Source of the DNA: Aedes albopictus
Lineage: Eukaryota > Arthropoda > Insecta > Diptera > Culicidae
Direction: 5' to 3'
Assembly: GCF_035046485.1 (NCBI RefSeq)
Contig: NC_085136.1
Location: 75,471,734 to 75,535,733, forward strand
Length of the DNA stretch: 64,000 nt
Shown here: piece after piece, positions 45,809-56,236 of the stretch
Numbering within the stretch: position 1 is the first letter of the stretch
Layout of the letters: every line of letters starts with the position of its first letter
Position numbers and translations under genes: made by a program
The notes under the pieces: generated by a model
What the model was told of the DNA's origin: nothing
What the model saw: the letters and a program-made list of their open reading frames with translations, nothing else
The model's database searches: none

Positions 45809-46621
45809 CCCGTATCGGCCTGAGTCAGCGCATATGAACTAAAAATGTTGCCGTTCAGCGAATACACAACGGATTTGAATATTTTTTTGACAGTACACTC
45901 GTACATATGTCTAGTTTGTAAAAGTGGGCAGAGAACTCCGGAATGGTCCCTATGGCCAGAGTTATTCCGGTGGGTCACTGGGTCAGATTCGTATAAAAAG
46001 TGCTGTTTTTCGGTACACAGAGTGTTTTCCATTATGATTCGCTATTAAACTCACTCTATTTTCACTAAAACTTATACCTCTGCAACCAGGCATTGTTTCC
46101 ACACAGTTTTTGACCTTTTAGGAACTACCGGATGTGGCCACCGGACATAATCTCCGGAGGAACCTGCCACATACTGTATACTGGGGTACACAACCATAAC
46201 CCATTTTTTGCAGCTCTATGTATTGACTTTAGCGGTATAGTGTCTTAGAAGAATTTGTTCTATATACTGAACTCTTTATTTTGGGATTTTCACTTTTGTG
46301 ATTAATCCACCTAATAGTGCGACAGAAATTCACTTTTTTTCAAAAATGAAGATAGAGTGTTGGAATCTTCTGCAAAGTTGTAGAAAAATGTATTGTTGGA
46401 AAGTTTGCCGAACAAACTATTACCTTATTTGCTTAATTATAAGATATATGTGTCGTTTTTTGTGAACGACCCCTCAAAATAGTTTTTTCGTTATATCTTT
46501 TTCTGGGGATTTTTAGTAATTTTCGTGTGTTCAACAAAGTTGTTCTTTGTTATGAAATACACCTCCTTCTGCTTCTGGAATAACGCTCCAGGTGGAACAG
46601 AGCCTGCATCTCAATATTTAC

Positions 46622-46720
46622 AAATTTGTGAAAAAATTACCACTTGTTTTGGTGGGATTCGAACCCGAAAGTCGTGGGTTCGAATCCCACCAAAACAAGT
46701 GGTAATTTTTTCACAAATTT
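46622..46720. repeat. Palindrome made of a tRNA 3'-half-like sequence
   Basis: 45-bp perfectly complementary arms around a 9-base loop (46667-46675). Each arm reads GTGGGTTCGAATCCCAC-like T-arm sequence, then CAAAACAAGTGGTAA and a T run. GGTTCGAATCC is a canonical B box. It lacks the 5' half of a tRNA, so it is not a tRNA gene. Confidence 0.85.
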
Positions 46721-46855
46721 ATCTCTCAATTTGCCAATTAAACGTACTTTGCCTAAAATACTTCAAGTTTTTACGTCTATTTCAGACATACTAGCCGACT
46801 GGTATAGCCGGAAAAAGGGCAATAAAATCATTGTCTCTTCTGGCATGTTAGTTAA

Positions 46856-47083
46856 AGAAAAATCCCCTCGGACGCCGACGCCACATGTAACCTGCAAGCT
46901 GAGACCGGGACCATCACCTACACGGGCGTGCTGACGTAAGCACTCGTGCGACTTGCGCCACCGCCGACGACGGACGGTGACGGACCGTTTGCACCTAACC
47001 AGCTGACAGGGCACATCGAAGACTTGGACTTCGACTACCACCTGATCGTGGAATTTGCTGACACAGGAATAATGGAGCGTTAG
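46856..47083 (+). pseudogene. Possible captured coding fragment, unidentified
   Basis: One frame reads SDADATCNLQAETGTITYTG, a stop (TAA, 46937-46939), then LVRLAPPPTTDGDG and HIEDLDFDYHLIVEFADTG, ending at TAG 47081-47083. It is GC-rich against its surroundings and has protein-like composition. The inner stop could be a mutation or a former intron edge (GTAAGC-like at 46936). I do not recognise the family. Confidence 0.35.
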
Positions 47084-47149
47084 GTAGGTTTCATTAAATT
47101 CAGAAAAGGGAAATAAAGTCAGTCTTGTTTGTGAACCCTTTTTAAAAAC

Positions 47150-48315
47150 ATCTTCTTTGTAAGGAAGAACTTCAGTTGTTCACTAAAAATTCTTGCTTGG
47201 ATTCCTCCAGCGATACCAGTAAGGATTTCTTTAGAAACTAAGTACTCCTACTAGGAATCCTCTTCAGATTATTTTGGGAACTACTGCTGGGATTGCTCCT
47301 GGACTGCTGCTGGTATTCTTCTATAAATTTCAGACTGGAATCCTCCAGGATTTTTTTTCTGAGTTTCCCACCTGCAGGAAATCACCCAGGAATTCCTGGA
47401 AGATTCTCAACAGTTAAAATTATAGATGCTGAAAATGCATGAAATTTCTCAAGAATTCGAAAAAAATCAGTAGGAGTTTCTGAAGGAATCTCAGCAGTAA
47501 TGACTGGAATACAATAAGAAATTCCTAGAGTTATCTTTCACAAATTCTCTGAAGGATTCATAGCACAAATTTCTGGAAGAATTACAAGAGATTCCCTTGA
47601 GGAATCCCAGGAAGAGTTTTCAGAGACACCCCCGAAGGCTTCCCAAATCTTTTGAGAAATCCTCTTGGAATTCCTCTAGAAATGTCTGATGGGTTCTCCT
47701 GGAAATTTCTGGAATTTTCCCATGGATTTTTCCTAGGATTGCTCCGCTCATCCTTTTAGGGATTTCCCAATGATTCCTCCAATATGTAATTTCTCTCGGA
47801 TTACTCCTTAGAAATTCTTGCACGGATTCATTCATGAACTTCTACCAAGATTTCTCCAAGTATTCTTGCTGAGAATTCTCAAGCATGTGATGCATATGCA
47901 GATGATATTTCTGCAATTTTTGCTCTTGGGAATCCTCCTGAAGTACGTCTAGCAGGAACTGCTTGAAGAATTCCAGCAACACTTCTTGTAGGATTCCCAC
48001 CACGAAAGCCTGGAAAAACCAAAGTACCATTTCAGGACCACTTTCAACAGGAATTCCCAACGAAATTTGAAGAGGATTTCCAGAATACGAAGAGAAATTC
48101 TGAGAAACATCACTAGAGCAATTCGGCAAAAAAAAAATCCTGGGTGAGTTTGTGAAGAAATAATTTGATAATTTCGAAAGAAATTCCTGTAGGAATCATA
48201 TGAAGTAATCTTGGTGGAAACTCTGCACGCATTCTTGAGTAATCTCCATGGTGAATTTTTGGATGTACCTTTTAAACATTCCTGTAGCAATCACAGAAGG
48301 AACTTCTGCAGGAAT
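47150..48315. repeat. Degenerate GGAATTCC-type minisatellite inside the foldback
   Basis: Scattered GGAATTCCTG, GAAGAATTCC and TTTCTGGAAGAATT variants in both orientations, older than the main array. Confidence 0.6.
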
Positions 48316-48648
48316 CACTCACTCACTCATGTATCCTGAGCACCTCTGGGGGTACATAGAGCCAACGTAAAAGATCTCCATCCTGGGCTGCTGGCTTCAG
48401 CCTTGACCTGGACGCAGGTCAGGTTCGCCTTATTTGATTTCCTTATTGAGGCTTCGTCGCCATGAGTCCCTGTGTCTGTCTCGCGATGTCCTGCTGGATT
48501 CCAATCCAGCGCTTGCTTGCATATTTCGTCTCCGTTCTTCCGTTGTGTGTGCTCGATTTCCTCCGTTTACGTTCTGGAATTTCGGTTGATATCGGTTTCC
48601 AATGACATCGTCAATGGAGCTCAGTACTCGAAATCCAGTTGTGAGGCC
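48316..48648 (-). pseudogene. RTE-like fragment, 3' end
   Basis: The minus-strand remnants DSWRRSLNKEIK and the preceding shifted-frame tail match the C-terminus of the RTE-like element at 43165. It ends in a TGAG tandem tract (48316-48333), typical of RTE 3' ends. It continues beyond the MITE at 49052. Confidence 0.7.
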
Positions 48649-49051
48649 CAAGGATGGGAACACTCACTTGCAAAGAGTTACACTCACTTGCTATTTTCTC
48701 AGTTCAGAAGCGTTCAATCAAGAATCGATGCATGGACGACTTTTGCCTTGTGGTTTTGTCTCAAAGTTTGCCGAATAAAGTAGGGGTCGCACACGCATAC
48801 CGAAGTCGTAAGGGAGCTGCGAAGGGTACTCTCCACGAGGTGAATGTAAATTACACTCTCCTCGTGGCGAGTCGCTTTCACAGCTCTGTCACGACTTTGG
48901 TATGCGTGTGCGACCCCAACTCTATTCGGCAAATTTTTAGACAAAACCACAAGGTAAAAGGCATCCATACATCGATCCTTGATTGAACGCTTCTGAACTG
49001 AGAAAATAGCAAGTGAGTGTAACTCTGTGCAAGTGAGTCTTCCCATCCCTG
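48649..49051. mobile_element. hAT-like palindromic MITE, 403 bp
   Basis: Ends CAAGGATGGGAA and, inverted, CAGGGATGGGAA. GTGAGGCC flanks both sides (48641-48648 and 49052-49059), an 8-bp hAT-type duplication. The whole element is an imperfect foldback, with GGTCGCACACGCATACC mirrored near the centre. It splits the RTE fragment. Confidence 0.85.
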
Positions 49052-49850
49052 GTGAGGCCACCAGGCCCGAATTATAAACCGCAGACATCGGTTGTTGAAA
49101 ATCTGTAGCTTTTGTATGGTCTCTGCTGACACGCACCACGTTTCGCTGGCGTACAACAACATGGATTTCACGTTGGAATTGAAAATTCGAGTTTTGATGC
49201 GTTGACTGATCTGATTGGATCTCCATATATTTTGTAGATTCGGGAAAGCAGTCCTAGCCGTCTTGATCCGTGTTGATAGCCAACGATTTGGTCTTAGTGA
49301 CGTTGATGGTAGACCCGCTGTAGAGGAGCGTTCGGTCTGGTCGTCGAGCTTATTCTGCATGTTAGAGCGTCGTTGGTCTAGTATGCACCATTGCAATGAA
49401 CTGCCAAACTAGCCTACGATTTGGTACACGGTCAATCTCCCCCACCATGATTTTGTCGATTACGATGAGAAACAGTAGCTGTGATAATACCAAACTACCC
49501 GGATGGGGTCCAACAAAGCTCAGTTATGCAGGACTCTGTATGTACATAAAAGCCTCGTACTGCGCTTCCATGAGGTTGACGATTTTATTCGAAACTCCTT
49601 TGCGTCTCAGGGCGCCCCACAGATTTTCGTGGCTCAGACAATCGAAAGCTTTTTTGTACTCAATGAACAACAGAAAGAGGAACTCTTGGAATTCATTAAC
49701 CTGCCCCAGTATAATACGGAGCGTGACAATAATTAACACAAGATCTTCCGGCACGGAACCCTCTTGCAGCCGTCGGAGAGTCGCGTCTATTTTCTCCTGT
49801 ATCCGATTCAGGCACAGAACTTTGAGAACAACACACAATGGATCAATGTA
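49052..49850 (-). pseudogene. RTE-like fragment, RT and thumb
   Basis: Minus-strand frames give AFDCLSHENLWGALRRKGVS (RT), ARTAFPNLQNIWRSNQISQR, FNSNVKSMLLYASETWCV and LRFIIRAWW. Stops and shifts are frequent and part of the core is missing between about 49420 and 49520. Same family as 43165-44320. Confidence 0.75.
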
Positions 49851-49854
49851 GAAA

Positions 49855-50430
49855 TCACGGTAGGTATCCTAGAAGATTTCCTAGAGGAATTCCTGAAGGA
49901 ACTCTTGGAGAAATCCGCCGAAAATGTCAAGAGGAACTCTTGAGGAGAGGAATTCCTGCTGAAATGCTGAAATTCTTGCTGAGATTGCTCCAGAAGTATG
50001 TCCACGTTATCATTTACAAATCCATTCTGTGATTTCTCCAAGGATTTCTACAGATATTTCCAATGATTTTTCCAGATTTCTCTCTTTAGGAATTTCGCTT
50101 GAAATACTACTGGAAATTTCTGAAGGAATCAAGAAATTTTCAAGAAATATCTGGAGGATTCACAGCAGCACTTTTGTACGAATCTCAGATGTAAATACAC
50201 AAGATAAAGGACTTGCCCTCTCCTTCATCCCGCTTTTCTTAGTATTCATCAAAAAGAATTAATGAAAAAAAAGAAAAGGCTGCCTACGCTAGTGGTTTTT
50301 ATTGCAAGGGGAATTCCTTCAATAAATTCTGGAGGAGACCTATTATCATTCCAGGTATTACTATAATATTCGTTCCATGATTCATCAGGGATTTCTCCAA
50401 GGACTCATTAAGAAAATCTATTTACGTTTT
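49855..50430. repeat. Degenerate minisatellite, right block of the foldback cargo
   Basis: GGAATTCCTGAAGGAACTC and GAGAGGAATTCCTGCTG variants mixed with AT-rich sequence up to the right arm. Confidence 0.5.
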
Positions 50431-51252
50431 CTTTTAAGTTGAGATGCAGGCTCTGCAGGCTCCACCTGGAGCGTTATTCCAGAAGCAGAAGGAGGTGTAT
50501 TTCATAACAAAGAACAACTTTGTTGAACACACGAAAATTACCAAAAATCCCCAGAAAAAGATATAACGAAAAAACTATTTTGAGGGGTCGTTCACAAAAA
50601 ACGACACATATCTCTTATAATTAAGCAAATAAGGTAATAGTTTGTTCGGCAAACTTTCCAACAATACATTTTTCTACAACTTTGCAGAAGATTCCAACAC
50701 TCTATCTTCATTTTTGAAAAAAAGTGAATTTCTGTCGCACTATTAGGTGGATTAATCACAAAAGTGAAAATCCCAAAATAAAGAGTTCAGTATATAGAAC
50801 AAATTCTTCTAAGACACTATACCGCTAAAGTCAATATATAGAGCTGCAAAAAATGGGTTATGGTTGTGTACCCCAGTATACAGTATGTGGCAGGTTCCTC
50901 CGGAGATTATGTCCGGTGGCCACATCCGGTAGTTCCTAAAAGGTCAAAAACTGTGTGGAAACAATGCCTGGTTGCAGAGGTATAAGTTTTAGTGAAAATA
51001 GAGTGAGTTTAATAGCGAATCATAATGGAAAACACTCTGTGTACCGAAAAACAGCACTTTTTATACGAATCTGACCCAGTGACCCACCGGAATAACTCTG
51101 GCCATAGGGACCATTCCGGAGTTCTCTGCCCACTTTTACAAACTAGACATATGTACGAGTGTACTGTCAAAAAATTATTCAAATCCGTTGTGTATTCGCT
51201 GAACGGCAACATTTTTAGTTCATATGCGCTGACTCAGGCCGATACGGGTTAA

Positions 51253-51640
51253 ATGCGTTGTAATAACTGAAAATGTTCAGTAAACCCCGGACCGGGAGGG
51301 TCCACTTTGAGGAAATGCTTAAATGCGGTTACAGAACTGAAAGAATTCAGTAAATCCCGGACCGGGAGGGTCCACTATGAGAAGTTGCTTAAATGCAGTG
51401 TAAAAGTCCCGGGCTGGGAGAGTCCACTGTGGTGATTCGCTTAAATGCGGTAATTACTGAAGGAATTCAGTACAACCCGGACCGGGAGGGTCCAATCAAG
51501 TTGAAAAAAAAATGCATGTTGGCAGCGCCTGGGCTGGGAGAGTCCACTTACTTGAAGGCTCAAAGAAAACGGACCGGGAGGATCCACGTATTTGCTGCAT
51601 GTTGGTAGAGCCTAAACTGGGAGAGTTCACTTAACCCTCG
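51253..51640 (+). repeat. Tandem leader repeats of the LTR element
   Basis: At least five units of about 60-85 bp alternate CCCGGACCGGGAGGGTCCA and CTGGGCTGGGAGAGTCCACT, with TTGCTTAAATGCGG between. The first unit lies at 45775-45808, before the foldback insertion. Confidence 0.8.
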
Positions 51641-52842
51641 AGCGATCACGCTGTTGTATTTTGTATAACACGATGAAAAAAAAATCTCGTTTTTTGTACT
51701 CAGCATTAGCGTGGTGTTGACGGTGGTTGCCAATCGCGCGAGTTTAGGGAAGGTTAAAATCGTATTGAATTATGTTGAATTTGAAGCATGATTGTCAAGA
51801 ACTGGGAGAGATCAAAAGAAAATAAAATGAAAATGGAAGGAAACGTTTGTTTACGAAAGCGTATTTTGTTTGCATATTGAAGTGGTGCAGTATGTTGCCT
51901 AGGACACCATTGTACTACGTGCCTACTATGATGGGATTTAAAGCTTAAATTCAAATGTGATCTAATGCACTGTAGCTATTTATGAGTGATCTGAAATATG
52001 CAGACTGTTATTGATTGGTAATGCTCAGTCAGTCAGCATTCGTGGGTTGTTGCTCACGATTCGCGTAAATGTGAAAGATATGAATTTTAATTTTACTTAT
52101 TATAGCATTCAAGGGCTGTATGCGATCTTCGTAATATATGGATTTTAGAATGTTCTAAGAGCTGAAACAATCATCCATATCGGCCAGCTTACAGAAAAGT
52201 GGTAAGGTAGACAGAGACGAACGTTCCACTCACAATAGCTTAAACATCAGAGGTTGGACTGAAGTATGACAATTTAATTTGAAAAAAAAACTGCTACATG
52301 AGAAAAAAAGAAAAGAAACTCGGGGAGCACTATGATTCAAACGAAAGCGGAAATGGAATGAATGAAGAAAACAATACAAGGTTACACATAAAATATAAAT
52401 ACAGATTTTTCCAATGAGAAGTGCATTGTAACGCGAATAGAAAGGAGTATCGGATGAATCAGGGAAGCAGTATAGAAACAATGTAAGTTACCTCAAACAA
52501 GCTACATGGGCAAATCAGGGTAACAGTATAAAGAAGTTTGTGAAATACGGGTAGACTTGTTTGCAATTCGCGGAGAAAATGACCAGCCCTACAATACTGT
52601 AGATAGATCGTACTGGAAATAAAAGACCAATAATCAGAAAGAGATTTTGTAACGAAGCGTTTTACAATAAATACTTCAGGGGTATTCACTAAACAGATTA
52701 AATAACTGCGTAAGCCATGATTATATGATTATTTAAATGTTTCATGAAAATTCTCTTGAAATAATCAAAGTTTGCCTTGGCGATTGCGACGTTTAATCAG
52801 TTTAAATTTTACACTTATGGAATAAAAAAGCAAAAGAAGGAT
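51641..52842 (+). other. Non-coding interior of the LTR element
   Basis: AT-rich, with no gag, protease or RT motif in any frame. It ends in a purine-rich tract against the right LTR. Confidence 0.6.
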
Positions 52843-53102
52843 TGTAGGAAATTGATAATGTTATTATAACATAATGAGTAGATGATTTGCTTCGGTGTTC
52901 CGAGACATGTGCTCGTTGTTAGGAACAACGAGAAGAAACGGTCGTAGTAGTCGGGAACCATCGAGAAAGGGAGAATTGGCTGAGACGTGGTGACATAAAG
53001 ACGCAGTTTCAGAGCGCAACTAATTGAAGAAATAGTTATTTTCTGTAAATTATCTGATCGTGGTTTATTGAATCTTACTTTGGATTCGAGCTAGACCCTA
53101 CA
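52843..53102 (+). repeat. Right LTR
   Basis: 260 bp, identical to 45440-45699 except for one base (T at 53051), followed by the target copy GCAAG. Confidence 0.9.
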
Positions 53103-53700
53103 GCAAGCAGTACGTAAACCGGAATTTTTGAAACTATTTGCGGAAGGAAGGAAGAATCCAGCACGTGACATCTGCTCCCTACAACTCGGAGCAAAACGGA
53201 TGGGCCGAAAGGAAGAACAGGACACTGGTAAAAGAGCGAGAAGTATGCTGTCGGATGCGGATCTAGACTTTGGGCAGAAGCGGGAGCGGTATCGTTACTT
53301 GTGGGCCGACAAAGGGACTGTCAGTGACTCGAATAAAAATTTTCTGGCTGGCGGCCGGATGTGTCCCATCTTCGTCAGGGACTCGGCACCAGGGTACCAA
53401 AAAAAGCGCAACAAATAGGCAATAAATCGGAAGCGTGCATCTTTGTTGACTACAGTGCAGGCTCCAATGTGTACAGAATTCACAACCTACGGTGCTCCCT
53501 CTACGGTCAGAGGACCCACAATTGTTGGTAAGGCGCAGTGCGAGGGAGCACACTATCCCAGGCAAGTATTGTGATTCTATTATGAGGTGTACTGCCCATG
53601 GTCGCATAACTGTCCCATAAGAATAAGAAACCCAGAAAATATGGGACTGATATGCGAATGACACCGATATATGGAAGGAAAAGCGATGGTATTTTAATAT
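53103..53700 (+). pseudogene. copia-type pol, integrase C-terminal part
   Basis: Continues the integrase after the LTR insertion: KQYVNRNF, then in a shifted frame SAPYNSEQNGWAERKNRTLV, which carries the catalytic glutamate, then RARSMLSDADLDFGQK. Around 53430-53490 IFVDYSAGSNVYRIHN belongs to the C-terminal domain. Several shifts and losses leave no intact enzyme. Confidence 0.8.
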
Positions 53701-54999
53701 GAAGCTCCGGTTGACAACCGTACGTTGGATCTGATCGAACTTCCGGACGCGAGGAAACCTCTACGTTGCAAGTGGGTCGACAAAGTAAAGATGATGAGCA
53801 TGGATGGAACTGCGGAGCGGTATAAAGCCCGTTTGGTCAGTAAAGGCTTTTTCCAGATCAAAGTTGTTGACTACAATGAAACGTTTTCGCTTGTCCGAAC
53901 CACAAGCGAATACGTTTCATTGTAGTCAACACCTACAATCCGGTGTGATCCGGATAGCTGCCAAGATAAACCTCCACATCCATCAGCTGGACGCAGTGAC
54001 TGCGTTCCTACAAGGAGATCTTGGCGAGGAAGACATCTATATGGTTCGGCCGGAAGGCCTCGTCGACTCGTTGATGGTTTTCAAACATCCAGCGTTTGGT
54101 AGACAGCCTGAAGAAGAAACGGATGACCAAGTTCCGAATGCAAGACCTCGGCCAGCAAACCCCTCGGGATGCGGGTGATCAGAGATGGCAGCCGAGTGAT
54201 GCTCGATCAAGAGGGCTACATCAATGATTCACGGCACCGTTTCCAAGTTGCTGATTGCAATGTCGTTGTGACACCCTTCGATCCGAACCAGAAGCTGACG
54301 AAGAAGATGTGTCCGAACACCGATGAAGAGCAGAAGCTGATGGAGAATATGCAGTACCGAGAGCAGATAGGAAGCATGCAGTGCCTAGCGAAATCGACGA
54401 GACCGGACATTAGTTTCGCGATCAACATGGTCAGCCAGTTTTGCCAGAACCCAGGCAAGGTACATTGGACGGCGGTCAAACGGATACTGCGGTACCTGAA
54501 AGGTCCCAAGTCAAGGAAACTGACCTATTCAAAGACGTCGGAGGAGGGATTCGTCAGCTACAGTGAGGCGGATTGTGGGAATGATCCCGATACTCGATTG
54601 ATCACCGGATACGTCTCTAAAGAAGCAGAGGGGGTGCGATTTCCTGGAGCCGTCGGAAGTCGCTCTATTCACGATGAAAGCGGACTATAGGGGTGTCTCG
54701 GCGGCGACCCAAGTAGCCATGTAGTGGCGTGGACTACGAGAAGAGCTACATGGAGTATCTGATGCTGTTCAAATTCGTTTCGACAATTTGAGTGCTATGT
54801 ATCTGGCGAAGAAAGAGGTCGGATGTTCACCTCGCAGCAAACACATTGTCATCCGACATCGCTTCGTGCGACAGAAGTTGGCGTGGAACATCATTGGTCT
54901 TGAACACGCCAGGACGGACGAGCAAACAGCAGAAGCTCTCACCAAGGCAATTCCAGTTGTGAAGTTAGATGAAGCGTTGAAGACCCTTGGAATTCTGTA
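53701..54999 (+). pseudogene. copia-type pol, reverse transcriptase and RNase H
   Basis: The RT begins at RKPLRCKWVDKVKM and RYKARLVSKGFFQ. LHIHQLDAVTAFLQGDLGEE (53970-54035) holds the first catalytic aspartate. The SLYGLKQ and YVDD segment is missing, lost in a deletion near 54080-54165. From 54169: STRPDISFAINMVSQFCQNP, WTAVKRILRYLKG, then RNase H with EEGFVSYSEADCGNDPDTR and a degraded region at 54640-54740. LVRQKLAW-type and ALTKAIPVVKLDEALK follow to the stop at 54998-55000. A local inverted duplication (53866-53930) breaks the RT. Confidence 0.85.
53866..53930. repeat. 65-bp snap-back duplication in RT
   Basis: 29-bp arms (starting GTTGACTACAATGAAACG) surround a 7-base spacer, with one mismatch. 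The right arm is an inverted copy of copia coding sequence. Confidence 0.9.
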
Positions 55000-55000
55000 A

Positions 55001-55291
55001 TTCAAGAGAAATGGATTTTGTCATCGATAATGGGGTTTTAAAATTTTTTACAGAGGCCCTTAAACACAAATACTATATTCACTGATTGAACTATCAAAGC
55101 ACTACTTGCACTATACCGTGGAGACTACAGAACTACCAGTACTGTACTATGGAAAGAGAAAGAGGCCTAAGCCTCGTGTTATGGGCCTATTTATTATACA
55201 AAATTACTGATACTACATTTCAATTGAACACCTTGTCTTGGCCTCGTCTAGCGTTGGAGGTTCCACTGCTTATCCGTCGTCCATTGGCATA
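55001..55291 (+). other. Sequence downstream of copia pol
   Basis: Would hold the purine tract (GATAATGGGG at about 55027) and 3' LTR of the copia element, but no matching left LTR is in the window, so no boundary is drawn. Confidence 0.35.
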
Positions 55292-55428
55292 GCTAGCTTT
55301 TTCTTTTTTCTCACTCCCAACAAACACGCGCCACTGGCCAACTCTACATACATACATGGCCAACTCTAGCATCCCGCTATTTCTTGCGTTTGTTTAGGAG
55401 AGTGAGTGAGAAAAAAGAAAAAGCTAGC
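55292..55428. mobile_element. 137-bp MITE with GCTAGCTTTTTC ends
   Basis: GCTAGCTTTTTCTTTTTTCT at the left and its inverse at the right, in 25-bp perfect arms. No coding. The target duplication is not evident. Confidence 0.7.
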
Positions 55429-55479
55429 AACGTCGTTGATTCGATTTCTGACTGTCGCTCTTCTGTAACGTTATGTCTG

Positions 55480-55800
55480 TTAGCAAGTTTCCATCATGGT
55501 CGTTGCACATAACAATCGAAGGCGCTGTTTTTCTCCGCTCGCCATTGACAGTTTCGTAAAATTTCCACATATCATTCTGTTCAATACTCTTTGCGCCTCA
55601 GCAATCACATTTTGCTCATGCCTTTTCTTTTTGGGTTGGATTCGTTTTTCGGCTACTCTTGCTTCCCTATATCGCTCCCTGCTCTGCCGGGTCCCTGACA
55701 TCAGCATCCGGCTTCTGGCAACATTCATTTCGTCCGTTGCCCTCTAGCACTTTTCGTCAAACCACCCGTTCCTAGGTCGTCTTTGAGCTGTACCTTAAGT
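55480..55800 (-). pseudogene. RTE-like pol fragment (endonuclease-RT linker)
   Basis: Minus strand: GWFDEKC near 55770, then RMLMSGTRQSRERYREARVA and KKKRHEQNVIAEAQ. This resembles the region between endonuclease and RT in RTE-type mosquito elements. It belongs to a different subfamily from 43165-44320. Confidence 0.6.
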
Positions 55801-55952
55801 ATAGCTGACGCGATAGAGCGTTACTTATTCAGCCGCTAGATGCCAGAACAGACGCTGTTTGAGCCACACCTTCTTAGTACCTCTAAGAATCTAGCTGAAA
55901 ATCAGAAGAACAACAATGCCCAGGCTGCATTATTAGTTGGTAACAACTTTTA

Positions 55953-56109
55953 GGGAGTGCCCATAAATGACGTAGCATTTTTTGGTCGATATTTTACTCC
56001 CTCCCCCCTACCTCCTCGTAGCATATTTTCCAATAGCTAATACATGGGCGTGTATGACGAATTCCAGACTCCCCCTCCCCCTAAAATGCTACGTCATTTA
56101 TGGACGCTC
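55953..56109. mobile_element. MITE with CCATAAATGACGTAGCA ends
   Basis: Inverted arms of 28 bp (GGGAGTGCCCATAAATGACG and the inverse of GGAGCGTCCATAAATGACG) with two mismatches, with C-rich or G-rich tracts inside. TTA may flank both sides, which would suit a Harbinger-type element. Confidence 0.65.
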
Positions 56110-56236
56110 CGTTAGCTGGTGGGAAGCATGAGGTAGGAACTTGTGAGGACCAAAGCTATGAGGGACGGGCCTGGAATTGAACTCAGGACCTTCTGCTTAT
56201 GAATCAGAAGCGGTAGCCACTAAGCTTTCTTAAACC
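56110..56236 (-). mobile_element. tRNA-like SINE fragment
   Basis: Minus strand: AGTGGCTACCGCTTCTGATT (A-box region), an anticodon-arm-like hairpin with loop ATTCATAA, and B-box-like GAGTTCAATTCC. A short unrelated tail runs to the neighbouring MITE. No target duplication assigned. Confidence 0.5.

Larger units (their letters stand above)
45809..51248. mobile_element. TTAA-flanked foldback element with 0.8-kb arms and cargo
   Basis: The left arm is 45809-46614 and the right arm, inverted, is about 50439-51248. They are nearly identical over about 806 and 810 bp. Ends read CCCGTATCGGCCTGAGTCAG and its inverse, flanked by TTAA (45805-45808 and 51249-51252). TTAA plus CCC ends suggest a piggyBac-type mover. 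Between the arms lie a tRNA-like palindrome, a coding-like fragment, degenerate minisatellite, and an RTE relic with a MITE. No transposase is present. Confidence 0.85.
45440..53102 (+). mobile_element. Young non-autonomous LTR retrotransposon
   Basis: LTRs of 260 bp (45440-45699 and 52843-53102) start TGTAGG and end CCTACA. They differ at one position (A at 45648, T at 53051). GCAAG duplicates the target (45435-45439 and 53103-53107). Removing the element with one GCAAG joins the copia integrase frame (RTDNGK-QYVNRNF). CTGGCGACGAGG right after the left LTR may be the primer binding site. A purine tract (AAAAAAGCAAAAGAAGGA) precedes the right LTR. Once the foldback insertion is set aside, about 1.7 kb of internal sequence remains, with tandem repeats and no gag or pol. 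Confidence 0.88.

Noticed and set aside
45845..46048. 67-codon frame repeated at 51009-51212
   Set aside because: It is duplicated only because it lies in the foldback arms; there is no protein feature.
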